Shown here: in pieces, positions 57,067 to 64,000 of the stretch
Numbering within the stretch: position 1 is the first letter of the stretch
Layout of the letters: every line of letters begins with the position of its first letter
NCBI GenBank assembly: GCA_012845835.1
Contig: JABAKD010000002.1
Location: 14,239,629-14,303,628 of the forward strand
Direction: 5' to 3'
Origin: Undaria pinnatifida
Lineage: Eukaryota > Sar > Phaeophyceae > Laminariales > Alariaceae
DNA length: 64,000 bases
Made by a program: the position numbers and the translations under genes
Notes under the pieces: model-generated
What the model saw: only the letters and a program-made list of their open reading frames with translations
What the model was told of the DNA's origin: nothing
The model's database searches: none

Positions 57067-57136
57067 TGACACCTGGCTTTAACCATAGAAAACCAGGCTC
57101 ATAAGCGGACAGTCTATCTACTAGACCACAAAGTCA
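57067..57136 (-). other. tRNA-like sequence c (70 nt)
   Basis: Minus strand: TGACTTTGTGGTCTAGTAGA start and CCAGGTGTCA end, with six of seven acceptor pairs. The B box is mutated (GGTTAAAGCC). Confidence 0.6.
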
Positions 57137-57206
57137 CATTGCTACTCGTATCTTTCTTTTTTTACAAATAAATATCGATTTTTGATGAGGATCGTTTTTT
57201 TTTCGA

Positions 57207-57279
57207 TGACACGCAGACTCGAACCAGCGAAGACCACCAGGATTATAAGCGGAAGTGTATGTACGAGACCACAATGTCA
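57207..57279 (-). other. tRNA-like sequence d (73 nt)
   Basis: Minus strand: TGACATTGTGGTCTCGTACA start, GGTTCGAGTCTGCGTGTCA end. Same family as b and c, with a three-base insertion in the variable region (CTGGTGGTC). Confidence 0.6.
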
Positions 57280-57349
57280 CAGCAGCAGTGGTGGTATCTA
57301 CCAGTACGAATATCTTGTATCAATTTTTTTAAGATCATTTTTTTTCCGA

Positions 57350-57410
57350 TGACCCCTGGATCCAACCAACGAAAACCAGGCGTATAAGCGGACAGTCTAT
57401 CTACTACAAT
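57350..57410 (-). other. tRNA-like sequence e (5' end lost)
   Basis: Minus strand: GTAGATAGACTGTCCGCTTA, then GGTTGGATCCAGGGGTCATC and an A run. It abuts the start of the split family K repeat. Confidence 0.55.
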
Positions 57411-57765
57411 ACAGACTGCCTAACATCACCCTGTTGACCCTGATAGCTACACTGTAGTTGCAAGGGGACCCGCCGACCTATATCCTTGAGTTAGCAACAC
57501 TCGATGAACAATCGACGAGCAGTGGGACTGCTGAACCCTATGCGCGATAAAAATTGAAGGCAAGAAACGGGGAGGAGAAGGGATGAAACCTGTGACCACG
57601 GCTTGTCCAGAAGCTGGAAAGTAAAAGTGGGCAAAAAAAAAAAAAAAAAAAACTTAATGAGGACACACAACCTGTAATACGCGCGATCGGAGTATCACAC
57701 ACAGCTTGCAAAGATGAGTTTCGACAAAATATTCGATCTCACAGCTGGAGTGTATTTTTATTTTT
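57411..57765 (+). repeat. Core-containing repeat (family K), split by a SINE
   Basis: 57411-57487 and 57653-57765 together align with 49641-49828. The break falls within the phrase CTATATCCTTAATGAGG, with CTT present on both sides of the inserted SINE (57485-57487 and 57653-57655). The right part carries the core CAGCTTGCAAAGATGAGTTT through CTCACAGCTGGAGTG. Confidence 0.85.
57487..57652 (+). mobile_element. SINE family S, 5'-truncated, nested in family K
   Basis: It begins at GAGTTAGCAACACTCGATGA, matching family S from its internal position near 48929, and runs to a 20-A tail (57633-57652). The tail is longer and purer than in the other copies, so this may be the youngest insertion. The possible target duplication is only CTT. 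Confidence 0.85.
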
Positions 57766-57770
57766 ATAAC

Positions 57771-57888
57771 ACTATTAGAAGACCAAAAAGTCACATTAAT
57801 ACGTACATATTTTGTTTTTTATGGGGATCATTTATTTTCCCCGATGACACCGGGATTCGAACCAACGAAGACCTTGAGGCTTTATAGT
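57771..57888 (-). other. tRNA-like sequences f (57845-57888) and g (57771-57793), partial
   Basis: f retains the 3' half (GGTTCGAATCCCGGTGTCATCG, minus strand) with a good B box. g retains only the 5' half (TGACTTTTTGGTCTTCTAATAG). They are separated by an A/T-rich stretch, so on the minus strand the order is f, tail, g, then the inverted core. This repeats the tRNA-plus-core alternation of the cluster. Confidence 0.5.
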
Positions 57889-58404
57889 ACGTACAAGTAC
57901 TACTACACCAGGTTTGTACATACCAGGTACCACGCTGTTGGATCACAATGCACGCCCAGCTCAGATCAGTCCGGCTACATATATAGCCCAGCAGCGCTGC
58001 GTAGCGCGGTGCGGAGCCGTGCGGTGCGGTGCCGTGCCCTTCGCTGCGGTGCTGCTGTGTCGTGCTGCGCTGTGTGCTTTCTTTCGAACATGGAGCAATA
58101 CCGGGCATAGTCTAATATGTGTTGTGCTACTTTTCTTTTTTCTTTTTCTGGATGTATTTGATCTCTCACTTTTTCCCCCACGCAAATTACCCCCGTACTG
58201 CCGATCAGAATTTAACACCGGTAACAAGCACACAGCACAGCTGAGCACAACAGGGCAATTTGCTCTGCACAAGCAGCTCTTGGCATTATCAAATCGCTGT
58301 TCGCACCAAATCATGGGCCTCTTCTTTCTGCCCCCTTTGCATGTTTTTAGTTGCATTCTTCCTTCCCGCCCGCGGAGCGGAGCTTTTGTGCGTAGCTACT
58401 ACTT

Positions 58405-58406
<2 letters not shown>
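57889..58406. other. No supported gene
   Basis: 58005-58060 is a GTGCGGTGCCGTGC-like simple sequence. The 182-codon plus frame (57914-58462) ends in poly-Phe from the T run and is not convincing. Confidence 0.4.
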
Positions 58407-58438
<32 letters not shown>

Positions 58439-58510
58439 CCTCCGGCGGATGGGGAAAAATAAAGCTGTAGCTCACCACACTTCCACGTATTTCATACGCG
58501 TCGTGTGTCA
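58407..58510 (-). repeat. Poly-A-tailed repeat 3' end (family P), 30-nt tail
   Basis: 30 uninterrupted T (58407-58436), then CCTCCGGCGGATGGGGAAAA and CTCACCACACTTCCACG, matching 7619-7704 at more than 90%. The body beyond CGTGTGTCA does not match the other copy. Confidence 0.7.
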
Positions 58511-58585
58511 GTTGCTTTCGCAGCCCAACGCTAGCTGGCGCACCCTTCGGGTCCCATAAAGTTAGTATTTATAATCGTAGGGTTA

Positions 58586-59217
58586 GGCCGTTTCTTATAG
58601 CATTGGATTCTCATCTTCGATTCCGCCAGAATCCGATTCGGGCCCATTTCCGCCTTCTTATAGACACGGATTTTGGCACAATCCAATTCGGAAAAATCCG
58701 ATTTCAGCTTTTCGAGTTGCGGCCACTCGGATTCCTGACCAAAATCCGAGACGCTGCCCAACCCGGATTTCTGTCTCGGATTATTTGAAACTCTCTGGTT
58801 GCGCCGCGCGCGCGCACACACACACACACATCGGGCTACCCCACATGCGTGCTGCAGTGCCGGCGCTGTTAGGGCTGCTGGGCGTCGCCCGTGGGCTAGC
58901 CTTCGAACTTGGCTTGCCCTCGGGACGCGTGGTGCACCATCAAATGGCCGCGACAGCGAGAGAAAAAGCTGGTGTCGACGTTTCTGCTGTCTTTGCCACC
59001 ACGCTAGCTGCCTTCCATCTGCAGCAGCAGCGTAGTGTCGCCACCTGGGACCTCATCTTACAAGACTACGAAGACGAGCTAGAGCCCGACACAGAGGACG
59101 ATGAGATGTCAAGGGCTGGTGCCTCTTGGTCCGGCATGTTTGCAACGTCTGTGTGGTCTGCTGCGTGTGGTCTGCTGCCTCTGCGCTGCGTCTGTATGTC
59201 TGTATCGGTCTGCTGTG

Positions 59218-59250
<33 letters not shown>

Positions 59251-59424
59251 GTGGTGTTGGGTTTTGCGCGCGCTGTTTTCAAAAAAAATTGACAGTCCTG
59301 CTGAAATCCGTCTGACAAAATCCGTTCGCTATAAGAAAGGTCGGGCTTTCTTCTCCGCCCGAATTTTGCCGAATCGGATTCTGGCGGAATCGAAGATGAG
59401 AATCCAATGCTATAAGAAACGGCC
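58586..59424. mobile_element. 839-bp inverted-repeat element with TTA target duplication
   Basis: The ends are GGCCGTTTCTTATAGCATTG (58586) and its inverse complement ending at 59424. The inverted identity continues for about 55 bp (through TCCGCCAGAATCCGATTCG), then more loosely to about 120 bp. TTA flanks both sides (58583-58585, 59425-59427). AATCCGA/TCGGATT motifs recur many times near both ends. A GGCC-type terminus with a TTA target fits PIF/Harbinger elements. Unlike the 700-bp MITE it carries a long open frame. Confidence 0.8.
58845..59315 (+). CDS. Unknown 156-codon frame inside the TTA-target element
   Basis: From the ATG at 58845 the N-terminus is hydrophobic (MRAAVPALLGLLGVARGLAF). 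A helical, acidic middle follows (AATAREKAGVDVSAVFATTL, AAFHLQQQRSVATWDLILQD, DELEPDTEDDEMS), and the tail is read through a CTG microsatellite (poly-Leu, 59219-59249). The region up to about 59110 looks like genuine protein. The tail does not, so an intron or deletion near there is likely. It could be the N-terminal remnant of the element's own protein or captured host sequence. No HARBI-type DDE motif is present. Confidence 0.4.
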
Positions 59425-59428
59425 TTAC

Positions 59429-59460
59429 TCCCCATCTGCCGGAGGATAAAAAAAAAAAAA
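59429..59460 (+). repeat. Family P 3' end, plus strand
   Basis: CCCCATCTGCCGGAGGATAA runs into 13 A (59448-59460). It is the 3' end of a family P copy into whose body the 839-bp element has probably inserted (target TTA). Confidence 0.5.
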
Positions 59461-59569
59461 GTAGGCCAACGTCCCCGAACCGAAGCCAACTTCGTACAGC
59501 GAACGACAGAACATATACCAGGTAGTCTACAGGGCGAAAGAACAACGGAAACAATAGCCGAATCGCACA

Positions 59570-60370
59570 TTGCAGGAACAGCACAACACGAAAAACTGCT
59601 ACTACTGCTGCTGCTGCCGCTGCGGTGCTTCAAAGATGGTCTGATTCGCAGTTGCATCACATAGACGGGTTGCAAAATCAACGATGGGAGGGCCGGGAGC
59701 TCAAAACTCACCAGCGTGGTCATTGCGGTTGGCATTGCATGACGAAATCACCTTTGCTGCAATCGCGATGTGTATCTCAGTCTCGTAGTTTTTGACCACA
59801 GAGCTCGTCTCTCTCTCACGCTCTCTATGACGCATACCACACTATTAATATATCAGCACGGGACACTGGTTGTGCTGGATGTGGATGGGTGGAAATCTCT
59901 ATGAGGCATACCACTATTAATATATCAGCACGGGACACTACTGTTTGTGCTGGATGTGGATGGGTGGAAATATCGCACACAGCAGCACTGCAGCAGCCAG
60001 CAGCAGCAGCAGTGGGCAATAGAACATACTACTACTACTACTACTACTACTACTAGTAGAACAGAGCACGCCCGCAGATACTTGTGCGCTCGTACCTATG
60101 GTTCGTATGCCAACGTTCGCAAACGCGACGCCAACTATAATGCGCAACGACATAATAACCATAGTCTATACATGTACGTATAGTCTATATATATAGGGAA
60201 AACAACAGAACCCTGACAGCACAAAACGAAAAACTGCTGCTTTGCTGCTTGTGCTGCTGCTGTGCTGCTGCGGTGGATGAAAGATGGCCTGATGCCGTTC
60301 GCAGTTGCATCACATACAGTAGACAGGTCGTAACATCGACGATGGCAGGGCCAGGGGCGCAAAACACATC
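59570..60370 (-). repeat. Family R segments, inverted, internally duplicated
   Basis: 59575-59710 and 60205-60365 share CACGAAAAACTGCT, a CTGCTGCTG tract, AAAGATGG(T/C)CTGAT, CGCAGTTGCATCACATA and CGATGG(G/C)AGGGCC. 59740-59840 is the reverse complement of the GTCTCGTAGAGAGACGAG region of 19690 and 20490. 59825-59920 and 59885-59985 repeat TATTAATATATCAGCACGGG. (ACT)n occupies 60028-60055. Confidence 0.65.
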
Positions 60371-60533
60371 ACCTGATGCCCAGCTACCGCAGGCCCCTCC
60401 TGATATGCCCTCGCCCCAGGCTGCTGCTGATGGGTGTGTGCGCGTCGAGCGCCACGGGCGACACACTCTCGGCTCTCGTGCGTTCGAGATGCAAAAGAAA
60501 TCCCAGTCCCACGCAACGCACCCAACCTGCTAA
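60342..60533 (+). CDS. Possible 63-codon frame at a family R end
   Basis: ATGGCAGGGCCAGGGGC starts a frame MAGPGAQNTSPDAQLPQAPP, then DMPSPQAAADGCVRVERHGR, to a TAA at 60531. The paralogous start at 59682 (ATGGGAGGGCCGGGAGC) diverges after about ten codons. It is Pro/Ala-rich and without a known domain. It may be an exon start or chance. Confidence 0.2.
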   Translation: MAGPGAQNTSPDAQLPQAPPDMPSPQAAADGCVRVERHGRHTLGSRAFEMQKKSQSHATHPTC

Positions 60534-61449
60534 CAGCAGTTCGCCCCTGCTTCCCCTCTAAAGTGATTTTTGGCCAGCGAGGGCTATTACAGGCGGGTTG
60601 CGTGTTGCAGTCGAGGTAGAGGTCCAAGCGTCCGAAGCAAAGCTGCACTCCTACAACAAAGGCAGCACCGCAAGTAGCTAGCCGCAAGTAACCCCACAAA
60701 ATAACCCTCATGTTGGAACAACTGTTAAATAGAACTCGTAGATCAGTCGTAGATTATCAGCCTTGGTTTATGCATGTGCGATACCAGCCTACTTTATAGG
60801 TACTTTATTAGTATTCCTGTAGTTCCATACAGCATGGTAAATTGTAAATTGCAATAGGTAGATTGCATTCTCGATCCATTTTCGGATAAGTTTCCTGGGA
60901 TTCCTCTTGCTAGGTATTACTTTCACTGCTCTGTCGAGGAAGATTCAAGATTCAATATTCATATTTACTTGCTTTTTTGTTTGTGGTTCATATTTTTTAT
61001 TTTCCACCAGGTACCTGGTATTTTTTATTTTCGTCAATTTGAAGCTTGCAATCGAAGCGAATAATACGACTCAAATTCGATCAAACAAGCCGGAAATCGA
61101 AACGCAAAACAAAAACTGATTATACCCTGGAAATTGAAATTGCGACAGGACCCTCAACAACACAAAAGCTATGTGCTGCCGTCAACTACGAACGCACAGA
61201 GCAGAGCAGAATTCAAACTGCGGACATATCACCGCAGTTTGCTGGGAACACAGGCATCAAAGTGTCGAAGCAGCACCGACAAACGCTTGGAACTACGTAG
61301 TTTGTGGCGTTCCATCAATTACCCTCTACAGGTTTTGTAGGTCATAACTCAGGACGTCAATCCGCACAACGCACGGGAAACGTCTGATCAACATAAACGT
61401 CGCCAGCGTTGGTTCCACACAGCCGCTACCTGGTGAGGTACCAGGAACT
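60534..61449. other. No gene seen
   Basis: AT-rich sequence. ACCAGGTACCTGGT-like palindromes lie at 61006-61019 and near 61430-61445, just before the exon-like frame. Confidence 0.4.
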
Positions 61450-61681
61450 ATGTCCCTTGCACAGAGCTCGCCGGGCGTGAACGAGGATGATAAAGCACGG
61501 CCTATTACAGCTACGGCATCAGTGTCGATGTCAGCAAGAAGAGATGTTGCAGGGGGGAGAGCTCGGCCCGCGGATGTATCAGAGTTTCAAGGCACGGCGG
61601 CTCCGTCAACAAAGCTCCTAACAGCCAAGGAACAAGCAGCGGCGGAGGAAGCAAATGAGAAGCTGGAAAGGATGGTCAAGG
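61450..61681 (+). CDS. Possible first coding exon of a host gene
   Basis: From the ATG at 61450 the product is soluble and Ala/Ser-rich (SSPGVNEDDKARPITATASV), and ends in a helix (LLTAKEQAAAEEANEKLERM, then VK). The frame runs to AAG|GTATGAG at 61678-61687, a good 5' splice site, and would stop two codons into the presumed intron. Codon use is mixed and gene-like. No downstream exon was identified before the repeats at 61.9 kb, so the rest may lie beyond the window or in undetected short exons. No domain is recognised. Confidence 0.4.
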
Positions 61682-61913
61682 TATGAGCGATATCCAGGCG
61701 TGACGCCCATGCTGTTGTACTATGCTGTTGTACTGCTGTATACTGCTCTTACTACCTCTAGTTTATCTGCCATGCTGCTGATGATGTGTCCTCCGAGCCC
61801 ATGGAAGAGCCGTAACCCTGCCGATGCTACATCGTGTTAGTGTTGAAAAAGTTCGATGCAGTTGTTCCAAACAACGCAGGCACTTCTATTTTTTCTATTT
61901 TCTCACTGATATC

Positions 61914-62021
61914 GTTGTTGTTGTTGTTGTTGTTGTTGTTCTCACATTAAGTCGTATAACATCAAGTCCGTGGTCACAGGACAGGCTCCAGTCACTCTGG
62001 AGCTGAGGAATACCCCAGGGA
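61914..62021. repeat. Inverted partner of the AAC-tailed repeat, (TTG)9
   Basis: Reverse complement of 56482-56590 with only nine triplets instead of 41. The non-microsatellite part (about 80 bp) is nearly identical, so only the triplet tail length has changed strongly. Confidence 0.8.
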
Positions 62022-63130
62022 TATATCGTACACCCTGTTGGCCTTGTTTATGTGCGATCATGAGATTGATGAGATTGATCTAATCACATCGTAAACGATG
62101 AGGGATGAGAGTAGTGCTGTACGAAGAGGTAGTTGCTGTGGCGTACATACTAGATACCCCTGGAACGAATGTTCGCAGCGCCTCGGCACTTCTGTCCTTT
62201 CTCCCCTCTCTAACTGCGCACGTCGAAATGATCGGTGCGACATTGCGCTCTCTCGTCTTGACGTCTCTGCCACGCGCGATACTGCGAACTGACTGATATG
62301 GAATAGTCCAAATGATTTTTTTTTACGAACAGATTCCGCATCCACATCTTTTTTGTGTGTTTTTTTGTCAATGTCGAGGTTACGCCGCTTGGCACCCTCT
62401 ACACTACTGCTACTCTGAACCGGGTATATCATACAAGGCGCTTCGCTCCGCGGGCGGCGTAGGCGCCCCTTACGCTTGCTTTTACGGTTGCTCAGGCAAG
62501 GAAGAAAACATAGCAGTGAGAAGCGGACAAAGAAAGAATATTTTTATTAAAGAAAGGCTCATGCTTGATTGTAAGTGCGAACTAGCGACTTGAAAATGCC
62601 AAGAGACCGGCCGCCATGCTCCAGGAAAATAATCCACAGACGCCAAATAAATGAGTATACCGCGTAAAAGTATGTATGTACCTGGTATCTTGATACTTCG
62701 ACGATCGCGTGCAAAATCCGAGTAATAATAGTTATTGGTGGTTGGCTTCAACAAACAAGGAGGGATAAAAAAAACGAAGAAAATGATAAAACGGAAGATA
62801 AAAAAGAGTAGAAATCAAAGAAAAGGTGGAAAGGTCCAGCAAGCAATAGAAGGCGGTGTCCAGATGGGAAGTTGGGAGAGGCCAGGGCGGTGCCAACCGA
62901 GGCCGCGCAGGAAAATAACTATTGATAAAGGAAGTCAACGTGAAACATGAAATGTAGGCAACATGTAAATAGGTAAGGACACAAGATAGTTTATAACGTA
63001 TGTTAATGCCAACGGAAACCAAGGCAGATTCGTAGTGCATCAACTCCAGCACTTTGGTAGAGCACAAACTACGAAATAAATCTTAAGAAGGTGGTTGTAC
63101 GCCGTTGACAACGACTGACGTCTATGCCGA
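62022..63130. other. No gene seen
   Basis: Frames up to 124 codons on the minus strand (62058-62432) have no domain character. A-rich stretches lie at 62760-62830. Confidence 0.35.
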
Positions 63131-63615
63131 ACTATTTACGTGCGTAGGGCATACCAAGATAAGCGTGGAACACGAGACGCAGGACAAAACCGCCACCCAA
63201 TCTCCATCGGCACCACGACCGTGCCACGCTCGACCCATATATCGATCCACCAGCACGTCCGCTTGATCCACCAGCACGTCCACGTTCTACCGACTTAGAC
63301 TGCTTAAATGGGGAGCAGCGGTAGATGGACGTCATAGGAGCTACTAACATCTATCACCAAATGTTTACGTGCGTATAGAGCATACAAAGGAACGCGCAGC
63401 ACACGAACGGAGTGCCACGCCTGTCGCACAAATCGATCCACCACCACGTTCGCTCGATCCACCAGAACGTCCACCTTCTACCGACTTAGACTGCTTCGAT
63501 GGGGAACAGCGGTAGATGGACGTCATAGTAGCTACTTACATCTATCACTAAACATTAACGTGCGTAGAGCATACAAATATACGCGAGCACACAAACCGGA
63601 GGACGAAATCGCGCA
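63130..63615. repeat. Tandem repeat, 2.3 copies of a ~190-230-bp unit
   Basis: ACGTGCGTAKRGCATAC begins near 63138, 63368 and 63560. The units share ATCGATCCACCA (itself locally repeated as GATCCACCAGCACGTCC), TTCTACCGACTTAGACTGCT and a CAGCGGTAGATGGACGTCAT phrase. Confidence 0.85.
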
Positions 63616-64000
63616 TTTAGTAAACGCTAGCACGGATCACGGAAAAGTAGTCCAACCGTAGTCCAACCGGCCGGGAATAAACATGCGTAGAGGTAATAAC
63701 GTAATAACCAGGTGCCTGGCAGAAAACGGATAAATAAGGCGAAAGCCGTAGCTGCGTCACTAGACACAAACATGCCCAACGAAACGCAGCGAAACGCCTG
63801 TCCTCCATTGGAAAGAAACAAGACAAAGGGAGAATTCGATGGAACCCCCGCCCGGCAATTGAAAAAAAAATGAAAAAAACAAACCTCCGCCCGGCAATTG
63901 AAAAGAAACAAAAAGCAATCGGTGGAAGGAATACGTCCGTGAACGCATGTAGATGAAGAACGTTTCCGTGCAAACCCTCTAAAAAGGCATGCTACATGAA
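63616..64000. other. No supported gene; small CCGCCCGGCAATTGAAAA duplication
   Basis: CCGCCCGGCAATTGAAAA occurs at 63848 and 63886. Minus-strand frames through it are Phe-rich and repetitive. Confidence 0.4.

Noticed and set aside
56787-57279. Functional tRNA genes
   Set aside because: Acceptor and T arms are good, but the anticodon arm does not form and the copies are repeat-embedded with A tails. tRNA-like SINE parts explain them better.
57914-58462. 182-codon plus-strand frame
   Set aside because: Runs through GTGCGGTGCC simple sequence into a 30-T tail, with no consistent protein character.

Overview
The window is eukaryotic, repeat-dominated nuclear DNA. It has no bacterial-style gene packing, no operons and almost no long open frames outside repeats. 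It carries relics of an APE-type LINE, a Copia element, an LTR element, tRNA-derived SINEs and TTA-target inverted-repeat transposons. Microsatellites, poly-A tails and likely splice signals (a pyrimidine tract plus CCAG near 10036, AAG|GTATGAG at 61680) also argue for a eukaryote. The LINE tail peptide, the CAG/CTG-rich low-complexity frames and the style of the Copia gag suggest a brown alga or another stramenopile. That is an impression only and was not checked against any database.

Layout. 1-8190 is a very degenerate minisatellite field (about 190-bp units, locally a 380-bp dimer), broken at 5111-5790 by a composite tRNA-like/core repeat. 8190-10250 holds GC-rich DNA and two decayed unknown coding blocks, one of them duplicated as an exon-like copy. 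11920-14550 is a Copia gag-protease-integrase relic. 16160-21090 holds SINEs, a ~180-bp tandem array and an 800-bp tandem duplication. 21400-25200 is a minus-strand LINE split by a 700-bp TTA-target MITE. 25840-28190 holds a 317-bp duplication, a large fold-back and a 70-bp array. 29880-31735 is a GC-rich satellite with a three-monomer, 253-254-bp higher-order period. 34900-42120 is a mosaic of repeats shared with other parts of the window, plus a second Copia gag scrap.

46905-54866 is an LTR-flanked element (272-bp LTRs, near-matching 5-bp target duplication, polypurine tract). Its 7.4-kb interior encodes a coiled-coil, Q-rich gag-like protein but shows no recognisable pol, and it contains a SINE, a core repeat and CA-rich arrays. 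55180-57890 holds a LINE 3' fragment and a cluster of seven tRNA-like sequences on the minus strand, interleaved with copies of a conserved repeat core. 58586-59424 is a second TTA-target inverted-repeat element, carrying a 156-codon frame. 61450-61681 resembles a first coding exon of a host gene.

No intact, nameable host gene is visible. The window reads as a graveyard of nested mobile elements. The most interesting content is (i) the shared core and tRNA-like modules that recur across otherwise different repeats, (ii) two higher-order tandem arrays, and (iii) two structurally clean TTA-target elements with subterminal motif arrays. The coordinates of degenerate repeats are approximate.
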